From assembly GCF_000297395.2 (NCBI RefSeq), contig NZ_HF570108.1, forward strand, positions 4,677,910-4,741,909: 64,000 bases of DNA, in the 5' to 3' direction. Positions 33,043 to 41,443 of the stretch are shown piece by piece (position 1 is the stretch's first letter; each line of letters opens with the position of its first letter). This stretch comes from Micromonospora lupini str. Lupac 08. GTDB taxonomy: Bacteria > Actinomycetota > Actinomycetes > Mycobacteriales > Micromonosporaceae. The position numbers and the translations under genes were made by a program. The notes under the pieces were generated by a model that was not told the DNA's origin, ran no database searches, and saw nothing but the letters and a program-made list of their open reading frames with translations.

Positions 33043-34347
33043 TCACTGGTTGAGAACTTCGTTCTTGGCGCGGGTCTGCGCCTTGCTCAGTTCCGCGTCG
33101 ACGCCCTTGTTGTCGGAGAGGATCGCCGAATGCGTCTCGTTGAGGAGGTTCTGCAGGCCGGCGGTGTGCTTCGACACCGGGTTCTCCGGCTTGATGGTGT
33201 GCTTGGTGTAGGCGAACTTCGACAGATCGTCCTGCGGTACGCCGTCCAGCCCGAACAGGCTCGCGGTGACCGCGTCCGTGACCTGGGCCGGGGTGAGGCC
33301 GATCCCGGCCAGTGCCTTGCCGGCTTCCGGGCCGGCCGCGTACTTGAGGAAGTCCTTGGCCACGGCGGCCTTCGACTTACTGATCTTCGGGTTGATCCCC
33401 AGGCCGGTCGGGTCACCGAAGGTGACGGGCGTGGCGGAGGTGCCGGTGGTGGACTTGTCGAACTGCGGCGCCGGTGCCATCCCCCACTCGAACGTGTCGG
33501 CGTCACCGCTCTTGCGCTGGTTGAGCAGCGTGGCCACGTACCAGGTGCCCATCAGCAGCATCGCCGACTGCTGCTTGCCGAACTGCGCCTGGTAGGTCAG
33601 CTTGTTGGTCTTCGCGGTGCCGAAGGTCGGCTGCGCGCCGGCCGCCTGCAGGTCCAGTGACCGCTCGTAGTACGGCTTCATGAAGCCGAAGTCGCCGGAG
33701 AGCAGGTCCGCGTTGGGGGTCTGGGCGAGCGCGAATCCCTGCACTGTCGACTGGAAGGTGTGCTGGTACGCGCCTGTCGCGTTCGAGCCGGCCCCCTTCA
33801 GCCCGGTGTGCAGTCGCTTCGCGGCGTCGGTGTAGTCGTCCCAGGTCCAACTGCCGTCCGGCAGCGCCACCTTCGCCTTGGCGAACAGGTCCTTGTTGTA
33901 GTAGAGCACCCAGGAGTCCTGCCGGTACGGCACCGCGTACGCCTTGCCGTCCACCTGGTACGACGCGAGCGCAGGGCTCGAGCCGAGACCGGAGGTGACG
34001 TCGGAGACGTCGAGCAGCTGACCACCGCTCTGGTACGTGTAGAAGTTCTTGAGGTTCTTCATGACATAGACGTCCGGGGCGGTGCCGGCGGCCAGGTCCG
34101 TGATCATCTGGGTGTCGTAGTCGTTGCCCGGGGCGTACTCCTTGAGCTCCACCGTCACGTTCGGGTGGGTCGCCTTGAAGCCGTCGGCGAGCGTCTTGAA
34201 CTCGGGCGTGGACGACAGGCTCCAGCCGGCCAGGGTGATCGTCACCGGGGCGTTGGGGTCGACTGGCTCGTCTCCGCCCCCGCAGCCGGTGAGAACAAGC
34301 GTCAGGGCCATCGCGGCGCTGATGACGGCCGGTATCGTGCGCTTCAT
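33043..34347 (-). CDS. Extracellular solute-binding lipoprotein of a sugar ABC importer
   Basis: A 434-residue family-1 solute-binding protein. The lipobox is LVLTGCGGG. Motifs include VTITLAGWSLSSTPEFKTLADGFKATHPNVTVELKEYAP, APDVYVMKNLKNFYTYQSGGQLLDVSD and AVPYRQDSWVLYYNKDLFAKA. Anchored by lipid outside the membrane, it delivers ligand to the two permeases encoded next. GH88 and the isomerase in the same operon suggest an unsaturated uronide oligosaccharide as ligand. A short GGGCCC-ACAT-GGGCCC hairpin (34367-34382) lies upstream, after the DUF2264 gene. Confidence 0.92.
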   Translation of the reverse strand: MKRTIPAVISAAMALTLVLTGCGGGDEPVDPNAPVTITLAGWSLSSTPEFKTLADGFKATHPNVTVELKEYAPGNDYDTQMITDLAAGTAPDVYVMKNLKNFYTYQSGGQLLDVSDVTSGLGSSPALASYQVDGKAYAVPYRQDSWVLYYNKDLFAKAKVALPDGSWTWDDYTDAAKRLHTGLKGAGSNATGAYQHTFQSTVQGFALAQTPNADLLSGDFGFMKPYYERSLDLQAAGAQPTFGTAKTNKLTYQAQFGKQQSAMLLMGTWYVATLLNQRKSGDADTFEWGMAPAPQFDKSTTGTSATPVTFGDPTGLGINPKISKSKAAVAKDFLKYAAGPEAGKALAGIGLTPAQVTDAVTASLFGLDGVPQDDLSKFAYTKHTIKPENPVSKHTAGLQNLLNETHSAILSDNKGVDAELSKAQTRAKNEVLNQ

Positions 34348-34388
34348 CCCTTTCTCCTTAGGTCAGGGGCCCACATGGGCCCGCACTG

Positions 34389-36392
34389 CTACCAGGTCGC
34401 CTGGCTGGGCCTGGATTGCTCCGTGTCCGGACGGGTCGATGTGCTGATCCCGTCGGGCCAGTCGACCGCCACGTGGAGGCCGCGGGCGTCCTCGTCGATC
34501 ACGGCCTGGCATGCCTGCCCGACCGTGGCCGTCGGCGCCGTGGACAACTCGATGAGGGTGGCGGCCCATGCGCCCGGCCGGACGGGGTGATCCAGCCAGG
34601 GCACGACCAGCCCGCCGGCCAGAGGGCCGCCGTTCGCAACGGTGGTGGCGTCGGCGGTTCCGCCGCCGTGCACACTCGCGATCCGACTGGTCAGACCGGC
34701 GCAGGTCACGGCCGCCATGTTGCCGCGAAGAGTTACCGTCGCGTCCCCGGCGATGGCCCAGCCCCCGATCCGTAGTCGCAGCGCGTCCGCCTCGACGCCG
34801 TCGGCGAGGCCGTCGACGCGGGTCAGACGCAGCTCCCAGGGGCCGCGGACCAGCGAGTACACGGTGAGGTGCCCGGCCGGTCGAGACCGACCCAGGCGGC
34901 CGCCGCCGTGATCGCGCTGACCCGGATCCGGGTCGACCCAGTGGGCGAGGGCACGTGATCCGGCCACACCCACACCGTCGGTGTCGACGTGCACGGTCAG
35001 CAGGCGCATGCCGGCGCGGTGGGTGACCCGGCCCGCGTCGTCGACGAGGGTGACGGACTGGTCGAGAGGACTGAGCCAGCCGCTGTCGTCGAGGACGGGG
35101 CTGGTAGCGGTGGAGTAGCCCAGCCGGGCGTAGAGCGGGGAATCTCCGACGGTGGCACCCTCGACCGTGTGGTCGGTGCCGTGGTTGACGACGCGGACGA
35201 TCCCGTCGGCGCGGGTGCCGGAGACGAGCCAGCCGGGTGCGTGTATCGCCCGCACCTCGTCGCGCTCCTCGACCGGCAGCGGCTCCTCGGGTGTCGTCCA
35301 CACCGGATGGTCGGCGGGCAGCGCGATGCCGAGCAGGCCCTTGCTGGCCCAGTACGGCGAGCCCGGCCCGGAGTACGACTGCGCCAGTCGCGGCCACGGC
35401 CGGTGCCAACCGACGGTGAGCAGGCCGCGTTCGTCCGGGGCGTCGTTGGCGACGAAGTGGCGCACGATGCGGGTCGCCGCGCCGCGCAACCGACCGAGGC
35501 TGACCGAGGGCACGCCGGCGATCGCGCCGACCCAGAAGGGCGCCGCCGCGGCGAAGCGGTAGATCAGGCTTCGCCCCTGGAGCAGCGGTGATCCGTCGGC
35601 TCCGACGAGCGCGACCGCGTCGCTCAGGAAGCGGTCGAGGCCGGCCAGGTCCCGTTCGCGGCGCTGCTCGGCCAGGTCGGCGGCGCCGGCCATTCGCGCC
35701 CACAACGTCGGGTAGAGATGCAGGGCCCAGCCCACGTAGTGGTCGTACGCGCGGTCCGGCCCGTCGGACATCCAGCCGTCCCCACGGGCGAAGCCGTCGT
35801 GCGTGCGCAGGTCCTCGGCCATCTCGTCGAGCGAGTGCGGCCCATCCACCGACCGCAGGAACGTCTGGACGACCAGCCGGAACCAGACCCAGTTGATCCG
35901 TGGGTACGTGTCGTCGCCGACCGCGGGGCGCAGGTAGTCGACCACGCGCCCCTGCACCGCGGACGGCAGCCGGTCCCAGATCCACGGGCGGGTCAGGTCC
36001 AGGACCAGCGCGATGGAGGCGGCCTCCACCTTGGCCTGGGGGTGCTCGTCCAGGCGCGCCCAGCGGTCCGGAGAGCTCGGGTCGGTGCCGGCGGCGATGC
36101 CTGCCGCGTACCTGTCCACCAGCTCGTCCACGCCAACACCCTGGGCGCCGGTGATGCGGAAACCGGCCAGGAGGAAGGTGCGGGCGAAACCCTCCAGGCC
36201 GTCGACGGCCCGCCCGTAACCGCCCTCCGGGCCGGGAAGGGTGACGAGGGCGTGGCCGGGCGACGCGAACGGTCGGGTGGCGGCGAGCATCCGGTCGGCG
36301 AGGACCAGCCAGTCATCCCGGGTCCAGGTCGCGGCGGTGGCGGCATCCACGGCCGGTCCCGGTGTCGACCGGCCGGTCATCCCGGACGTCAT
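34389..36392 (-). CDS. DUF2264-domain protein (GH154-like candidate glycosidase)
   Basis: I use ATG 36392 (AGGA upstream), giving 667 residues; ATG 36380 is close. The N-terminal two thirds form a helical, probably (alpha/alpha)-barrel domain with DUF2264 features: PEGGYGRAVDGLEGFARTFLLAGFRI, PRINWVWFRLVVQTFLRS, DGWMSDGPDRAYDHYVGWALHLYPTLWARM, FWVGAIAG and GPGSPYWASKGLLGIALP. The C-terminal third is beta-rich. I recall DUF2264 corresponding to a glycosidase family acting on glucuronides (GH154), but this should be verified. No signal peptide, so it is cytosolic. First gene of the seven-gene operon and likely to act on imported oligosaccharide. Confidence 0.8.
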   Translation of the reverse strand: MTSGMTGRSTPGPAVDAATAATWTRDDWLVLADRMLAATRPFASPGHALVTLPGPEGGYGRAVDGLEGFARTFLLAGFRITGAQGVGVDELVDRYAAGIAAGTDPSSPDRWARLDEHPQAKVEAASIALVLDLTRPWIWDRLPSAVQGRVVDYLRPAVGDDTYPRINWVWFRLVVQTFLRSVDGPHSLDEMAEDLRTHDGFARGDGWMSDGPDRAYDHYVGWALHLYPTLWARMAGAADLAEQRRERDLAGLDRFLSDAVALVGADGSPLLQGRSLIYRFAAAAPFWVGAIAGVPSVSLGRLRGAATRIVRHFVANDAPDERGLLTVGWHRPWPRLAQSYSGPGSPYWASKGLLGIALPADHPVWTTPEEPLPVEERDEVRAIHAPGWLVSGTRADGIVRVVNHGTDHTVEGATVGDSPLYARLGYSTATSPVLDDSGWLSPLDQSVTLVDDAGRVTHRAGMRLLTVHVDTDGVGVAGSRALAHWVDPDPGQRDHGGGRLGRSRPAGHLTVYSLVRGPWELRLTRVDGLADGVEADALRLRIGGWAIAGDATVTLRGNMAAVTCAGLTSRIASVHGGGTADATTVANGGPLAGGLVVPWLDHPVRPGAWAATLIELSTAPTATVGQACQAVIDEDARGLHVAVDWPDGISTSTRPDTEQSRPSQATW

Positions 36393-36485
36393 CCCAGATC
36401 CTGTCGCATCGATCCGTCTCCGTGGAGTGTGGCGAGCGGGGCGTTGCCCACGAATGTGACGGGCCGGCATCCGCGAGGTTTCCGA

Positions 36486-36552
36486 AGTAAAACGCTCACA
36501 TCAGATCAAGTCAATGCTGATCTCAAACCAGTTCGAGCACATCCGATCAAAA
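36486..36552 (-). promoter_or_regulatory. Promoter of the uronide operon with repeated GATC-containing operators
   Basis: On the minus strand TTGACT (36509-36514) and TTTACT (36486-36491) form a promoter with a 17-bp spacer. The spacer contains the motif CGCTCACATCAGATCAAG (36493-36510 on the plus strand), and a close copy CGAGCACATCCGATCAAAAG (from 36534; about 14 of the first 18 positions identical) lies 41 bp upstream, nearly four helical turns. Such phased boxes fit binding by the divergent DeoR/LacI-hybrid regulator. Confidence 0.65.
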
Positions 36553-36649
36553 GAACACACGTCGTTACCGTGACCTGCGCCGACCAGGGCCGCCGATCGG
36601 CCAGCCTGCGGCCCCAGCGACCCCCTACCAGGGCCATCGGGCCGGCGGA

Positions 36650-36691
36650 CTCGACGTCCCAACTGATCTGATACGATCAGAATCGCTCACA
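36650..36691 (+). promoter_or_regulatory. Promoter of the hybrid regulator with a GATC palindrome
   Basis: TCGACG (36650-36655) and TACGAT (36672-36677) are a possible -35/-10 pair with a 16-bp spacer. CTGATC (36663-36668) and GATCAG (36675-36680) form a perfect inverted repeat over the -10 box, followed by CGCTCACA (36684-36691), also present in the operon operator. The remaining DNA between 36393 and 36805 shows no gene. Confidence 0.55.
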
Positions 36692-36805
36692 GCCGCTCGC
36701 CCAGCCCGAGGGGCCATGACTGTCGCGGCCGCCTCGCCGTCCCTCCGGCTGCGGCGGCGGGCAACAGGACGGAATTGCTGGAAGCGTTCCTCGGAGGTCT
36801 CCCCC

Positions 36806-37945
36806 ATGTCCAAGGACAGTCCCGGCGTCACCACGGCAGAGACTTCCCGCGCGCCGCTTCAGGTCGCCCGCCGCCAGCAACTGTTGGCCGCCCTGCAACG
36901 CGACGGCTCGATGCGCGTCTCCGACCTGTCGCACGCGCTCGGCGCCGCGCCGGTCACCATCCGGCGCGACATCGCGGAGCTCGCCGCCGAAGGGTTGGTT
37001 CGCCGGGTCCACGGTGGGGTCGCCCTGCTCCTGCCGGACGACGTCCCTTCAGCCGAGGAGCTGCCCGCCGCAGGCCGCAACCCGCTGGGCGGGCGCGCCC
37101 TCGGCATGCTCGTGCCCTCACTGGACTACTACTGGCCGGACGTGGCGCGCGGCGTCGAAAGCGCCGCCCGCGAGCTGGACATGCGCGTGGTTCTGCGCGG
37201 CTCCTCCTACGACACCGAGGACGACCAACCGCAACTGGCCCGCATGGTGGGGCGGATGGGCGTCGACGCGCTGATCATCGCGCCGAGCATGGCCGCACCG
37301 ACCGCCGAGCGCACCATCGAGTGGCTCGACCAGGTCGGCGTCCCGGTCGTCCTGCTGGAACGCACCGCCACGGCCGGCAGTCACCACGCTGTCCTGGAGT
37401 CGGTGGTCACCGACCACGCGCTCGGTGCGGCCATGGCGGTGCGCCACCTCACCTCGCTCGGACACCGCAAGGTCGGCCTGGTGCTCGACGCCAACAGCCC
37501 CACCAGCCAGCACGTGCGGCGCGGCTGGCTCGACGCCACCACCGAGTGCGGCCTCGACTCCGACGCGACAGTGGTGGCCGTGGCACCCGACACGCGCTCA
37601 CCGGAGCGGGACACCGTGCTCGACGGCGTCCTCGACAGGTGCCAGGCGACCGGGACGACGGCGCTGCTGGTGCACGCCGACGCCGAGGCGATCGCGCTCG
37701 TGCAGCGCTGCGAGGAGCGGCACCTCTCCGTCCCCGGCGACCTCTCCATCGTGGCGTACGACGACGAGGTCGCCGGGCTCTTCAGCCCGCCGCTGACCGC
37801 GGTCCGACCGCCGCGACGCTCGATCGGACGGGCCGCCGTGCGTCTCGTCGCCGACCGACTCGCCGACCCCGACCGCCCCACCCACCGGGTCGTCATCAGC
37901 CCATCGCTGCGGGTGCGGGGGTCGACCGCGCCGCCGCCCGCGTAG
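36806..37945 (+). CDS. Hybrid regulator: DeoR-type HTH with LacI/periplasmic-binding sensor domain
   Basis: ATG 36806 lies after GGAGG. The 379-residue protein begins with a DeoR winged helix (ARRQQLLAALQRDGSMRVSDLSHALGAAPVTIRRDIAELAAEGLVRRVHGG), not the LacI HTH. From about residue 90 it switches to a LacI-like effector domain: ALGMLVPSLDYYWPDVARGVESAARELDMRVVLRGSSYD, then DLSIVAYDDEVAGLFSPPLTAVRPPRRSIG. Such hybrids occur in actinobacteria as repressors of carbohydrate operons. Divergent from the uronide operon, with shared GATC-type sites in both promoters, it is the probable repressor, released by an imported or metabolised uronide. Confidence 0.88.
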   Translation: MSKDSPGVTTAETSRAPLQVARRQQLLAALQRDGSMRVSDLSHALGAAPVTIRRDIAELAAEGLVRRVHGGVALLLPDDVPSAEELPAAGRNPLGGRALGMLVPSLDYYWPDVARGVESAARELDMRVVLRGSSYDTEDDQPQLARMVGRMGVDALIIAPSMAAPTAERTIEWLDQVGVPVVLLERTATAGSHHAVLESVVTDHALGAAMAVRHLTSLGHRKVGLVLDANSPTSQHVRRGWLDATTECGLDSDATVVAVAPDTRSPERDTVLDGVLDRCQATGTTALLVHADAEAIALVQRCEERHLSVPGDLSIVAYDDEVAGLFSPPLTAVRPPRRSIGRAAVRLVADRLADPDRPTHRVVISPSLRVRGSTAPPPA

Positions 37946-38039
37946 GCGGTCTTCCAGTCCTCGGCCCCCGGCGGCGGACATGGCACGATGGCCGTGTCCT
38001 GCGCCGCCGGTGGCCGGGCACGACGCTGATGGAGTCGGA

Positions 38040-39341
38040 ATGTCAGAACTGGCCGGCACGCCGGTGCCAGGGTTGGCGAAACTGTGGACGCACGATCCGG
38101 TCACCGCCGGCCCGTACCGGCTGGTCGGTCGGCTGGGCGCGGGTGGGCAGGGGGTCGTCTACCTCGGTGAGGACGACGCCGGTGACCGGGTCGCGGTCAA
38201 GATGGTAAACGTCGATCTCAGTGATCCTCGGGCGCGGTCGCAGTTCGTGAAGGAGATCGCCGCCGCACGACGGGTCGCTCCGTTCTGCACCGCGCAGGTG
38301 CTCTTCGCCGAGGTGGACGGCGAACGGCCCTATGTGGTCAGTGAGTTCATCGAGGGCCTGACCCTGCACCGGCACGTCCGCGAGCGCGGCCCGGTGACCG
38401 GAAACGCCCTGCACCGGCTCGCGGTCGGCACGGTCACGGCGCTCGCCGCGATCCACAGCGCCGGGGTGGTGCACTGCGACCTGAAGCCGGACAACGTGGT
38501 GCTGGGCGAGGACGGTCCCCGGGTGATCGACTTCGGCATCGCCCGCGCGTTGGGTGTCACCGAGACCGCGTCCAGCCGGGTCATGGGGACCACCGCGTAC
38601 ATGGCGCCGGAGCGCTTCCGCAACGACGCGATCGGTCCCCCCTGCGACGTCTTCGCCTGGGCGGCCACGATCGCCTTCGCCGCCGGTGGTCGGCCGCCGT
38701 TCGGCAATGACTCGCTCTTCGCCGTGATGCACCGGGTGCTGCACGATCCGCCCGAGCTACCGGCGTTGCCTCCCGTCCTGGACGAGCTGATCCGGGAGTG
38801 CCTGGCCAAGGACCCGGCCGACCGGCCGGCCGCCGAGCGCGTGCTGGTGCGGCTGCTCCGGCAGGACGGCACGGTCAGCGAGCCGCTACGTCGGGAGAAC
38901 CTGCTGGAGGTCGGCAACGAGACCGCTGGCGCACCGACGCCGAACGACCCGCTGCCGCAGGTCACACCGACGGCGTCGCAGCCACGTCCGACCCAGCCGC
39001 AGGCGCCGGCACCGCCACGGACGCCGACGCGGCCGACGGTGCCGACCCAGGCCCGGCCGACCCAACCGGTGACGACGCAGCCTGCACACCAGCCGGTGAC
39101 GGTGCCCGGCGTCGGTGCCGGAGGTGGCGGCGGGGCATGGCGGCGCCTGCGTGGTGAGGCCCTCGACGCCTGGGGCATCTCGACCGCGCTCTTCCTCGGT
39201 TCGGCCGGCTCCGCCGCCGGCTACGTCGCGTCGAGCGCGGTCGGCCCCGCCGCCGCGGCCGGGGCGGTCACCTTCGTCGTGGTCTACCTGGTTCGGCTGC
39301 TGGTCGCGACGGCGGTCGGGGGGCGACCCGACCACGGGTGA
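38040..39341 (+). CDS. Membrane-associated Ser/Thr protein kinase (Hanks type)
   Basis: ATG 38040 gives 433 residues. The kinase domain is complete: glycine loop GRLGAGGQGVVYLG, ATP-Lys in VAVKMV, catalytic loop VVHCDLKPDNVV, DFG in VIDFGIARAL, TTAYMAPERF (APE), and DVFAWAATIAFAAGGRPPFG. A Pro/Thr/Gln-rich linker follows (about residues 295-370). The end holds two hydrophobic segments (ISTALFLGSAGSAAGYV and AAGAVTFVVVYLVRLLVA), unlike the single TM plus PASTA layout of PknB. The kinase faces the cytoplasm. The following gene encodes a membrane-anchored VWA protein, a candidate substrate or partner. Confidence 0.92.
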   Translation: MSELAGTPVPGLAKLWTHDPVTAGPYRLVGRLGAGGQGVVYLGEDDAGDRVAVKMVNVDLSDPRARSQFVKEIAAARRVAPFCTAQVLFAEVDGERPYVVSEFIEGLTLHRHVRERGPVTGNALHRLAVGTVTALAAIHSAGVVHCDLKPDNVVLGEDGPRVIDFGIARALGVTETASSRVMGTTAYMAPERFRNDAIGPPCDVFAWAATIAFAAGGRPPFGNDSLFAVMHRVLHDPPELPALPPVLDELIRECLAKDPADRPAAERVLVRLLRQDGTVSEPLRRENLLEVGNETAGAPTPNDPLPQVTPTASQPRPTQPQAPAPPRTPTRPTVPTQARPTQPVTTQPAHQPVTVPGVGAGGGGGAWRRLRGEALDAWGISTALFLGSAGSAAGYVASSAVGPAAAAGAVTFVVVYLVRLLVATAVGGRPDHG

Positions 39342-39425
39342 CCGGCGCGCCGGGGTCAGGGTCGCCGGCTGGCACCGGATCGATAGGTTGACTGCCACCA
39401 GCCGCCCGCCGAGGAGGACATCCCG

Positions 39426-41201
39426 ATGGCCCCATCCGCTACGCGCACGCGGCAGTGGTTGCCGTACACCGCTGCCGTCACCGCCGGGCTGGTGGTCATC
39501 GCCGGGGCGTTCGTGTTCGTCCGGCAGCGCGAAGCGGGCAACAACTGCGCCACCGTCCTCCAGGTGAACTCCTCCACGGAGAAGGCGGCTCTGCTTGTCG
39601 ACCTGGCCGAGCGGTACAACCGCAGCGACCGGTCGATCGACGGCGGCGGCTGCGCCCAGGTGCACGTGAGCGCGCTGAACTCGGGCAAGGCCACCGAGGC
39701 GCTGGCCACCGGCTGGACCCACACCGGTCTGCCGCAACCACAGGTCTGGCTGCCGACGTCGAGCCTGTGGACCGGCCAGCTCCGGCTGCTCGACGAGGCC
39801 GCCGGACGGAAGCTGCAGACTCCGGACCACTACCCGTCGATCGCCAACAGCCCGTTGGTGATCGCCATGCCGCAGCCGAAGGCCGAGCTGCTCCGCAAGC
39901 GCGGGCCGCTGGGCTGGGGGGAGATCCTGGGCCTCTCCGGGCGGGACGGGTGGGCGGGCTTCGGCAAGCCGGAGTGGGGGCGCTTCACCTTCGGCAAGGA
40001 CAACCCGAACCTGTCCACCTCCGGGCTGGCGGCGACAATCGCCACCTACTACGCGGCGGTGCAACGGTCGAGCGACCTGACCCGGGACGACCTGGCCGAC
40101 CCCGCGGTCACCCAGTTCGTCCGCCGGATCGAGGCCAACGTGTCGCACTACAGTGACGACTCGGTGGACCTGCTGCGCAGCCTCGCCGAGGCGGACCTGG
40201 CCGGCGGGGCGGGCAGCACCGACGACATGAGCGCCATCGTCCTCCAGGAGGAGCTGGTGGACCTCTACAACACGGGCGCGCTGAGTCCTCGGCAGGACGG
40301 GCAGGAGCGGGGTCGCCGGCCGAATGTGCCGTTGGTCGCCGTCCACCCGAAGGAGGGCACGTTCAACCTGGACCACCCGTTCGTGGTGCTGCCCTCCGCC
40401 GATGATCGGCAGCGCGCGGCAGCGGCCGACTTCCAGAAATTCCTGACCGAGGGTGACCAGCAGGAGAGCTTCGCCCGTCTCGGCTTCCGGGACCACGAGG
40501 GTCGCGCCTCGGCGGAGCTGCTCGCCAGCGTCGGCGCCGAGCCGACCGGCGGGCTGAACTACTTCACGCCGCCGGACCCGGAGGTGGTGAGCGCGATGCT
40601 TGACGGCTGGCGGACGCTCCGCAAGAAGGCAAACATCCTGATCGCCCTGGACACCTCGGGGTCCATGCTGGCGAAGGTCGGCACCCGTACCCGTTTCCAG
40701 GTCGCCTCGGCGGCGGCGGGCAAGGGCCTCGCGCTGCTGAACACCGAGGACCGGGTCGGGCTCTGGTCGTTCTCCTCGGAGACCAAGCAGCGGCCGAACA
40801 GCCCCTACCGGGAAGAGGTGCCGCTCGGCGAGTTCGACGAGAAGAGGGTCAACAGCAAGATCGCCGGCATGGCCGTCAACGGTGGCACCGCGCTCTACGC
40901 CACGGTCCGGGCCGCGCACCGCGAGCTTGTCGACAGGTACGACCCGCAGCGGATCAACGCGATTGTCGTGCTCACCGACGGCAAGAACGAGTACAGCAAG
41001 GACAACGACCTGGCCCGGTTGCTCGCCGAGGTCGCCCTGGACCCGCAGCATCCGGTGAAGGTGTTCTGCATCGCCTTCGACCGGGAGTCGGACTTCGCCA
41101 CCCTGGACCAGATCGCGAAGGCATCGTCGGGCAAGGCCTACGACGCCACCGATCCGGCCAAGATCGATGAGGCATTCGTGAAGCTGGTCAGCAGCTTCTG
41201 A
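39426..41201 (+). CDS. Membrane-anchored solute-binding-like / von Willebrand factor A fusion protein
   Basis: The 591-residue protein starts with a signal anchor (WLPYTAAVTAGLVVIAGAFVF). Residues about 40-390 resemble an extracellular solute-binding (SBP_bac_11-like) domain: VNSSTEKAALLVDLAERYNRS, GKATEALATGWTH, ANSPLVIAMPQPKA, NPNLSTSGLAATIATYY, HPFVVLPSADDRQRAAAADF. A VWA domain follows with a full MIDAS: DTSGS (about residue 409), a mid Thr region (NGGTALYATV) and VLTDGKNEY. VWA domains bind metal-dependent protein partners. Both domains face outwards. It follows the kinase gene by 84 bp on the same strand. Confidence 0.88.
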   Translation: MAPSATRTRQWLPYTAAVTAGLVVIAGAFVFVRQREAGNNCATVLQVNSSTEKAALLVDLAERYNRSDRSIDGGGCAQVHVSALNSGKATEALATGWTHTGLPQPQVWLPTSSLWTGQLRLLDEAAGRKLQTPDHYPSIANSPLVIAMPQPKAELLRKRGPLGWGEILGLSGRDGWAGFGKPEWGRFTFGKDNPNLSTSGLAATIATYYAAVQRSSDLTRDDLADPAVTQFVRRIEANVSHYSDDSVDLLRSLAEADLAGGAGSTDDMSAIVLQEELVDLYNTGALSPRQDGQERGRRPNVPLVAVHPKEGTFNLDHPFVVLPSADDRQRAAAADFQKFLTEGDQQESFARLGFRDHEGRASAELLASVGAEPTGGLNYFTPPDPEVVSAMLDGWRTLRKKANILIALDTSGSMLAKVGTRTRFQVASAAAGKGLALLNTEDRVGLWSFSSETKQRPNSPYREEVPLGEFDEKRVNSKIAGMAVNGGTALYATVRAAHRELVDRYDPQRINAIVVLTDGKNEYSKDNDLARLLAEVALDPQHPVKVFCIAFDRESDFATLDQIAKASSGKAYDATDPAKIDEAFVKLVSSF

Positions 41202-41382
41202 CGCTCCCCCTGGCCCGCACCGGGCAGCTTGCGCCGGCTCAGCGGAGCGCCTGACGTCCTGCGCCGTCGACGTGGCGGCCAGGCTGGGACCGACTGGCCG
41301 CCGCCGGAACGTCGCCGTCGGCGCCGGCGCCAGAAATTCGTCGTCCCCGCCGCGCTCGCGGGACGGCAATGCCCGCCGGCCC

Positions 41383-41408
41383 GGAACTTTCGCGCTACGG
41401 CGTTCGAC
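41383..41408 (+). promoter_or_regulatory. Candidate ECF-sigma promoter of the copper/DyP operon
   Basis: GGAAC (41383-41387) and GTTCGAC (41402-41408) are separated by 14 bp, 36 bp before the start of the PCu(A)C gene. The same GGAAC-N14-GTYCGAC arrangement recurs before the PepSY gene at 45937. GGAAC is the typical ECF -35 core. The rest of the 41202-41443 gap is GC-rich and holds no gene that I can see. Confidence 0.5.
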
Positions 41409-41443
41409 AAACGATGCAGCAGCAACCATCGGAGGAAGAACCC

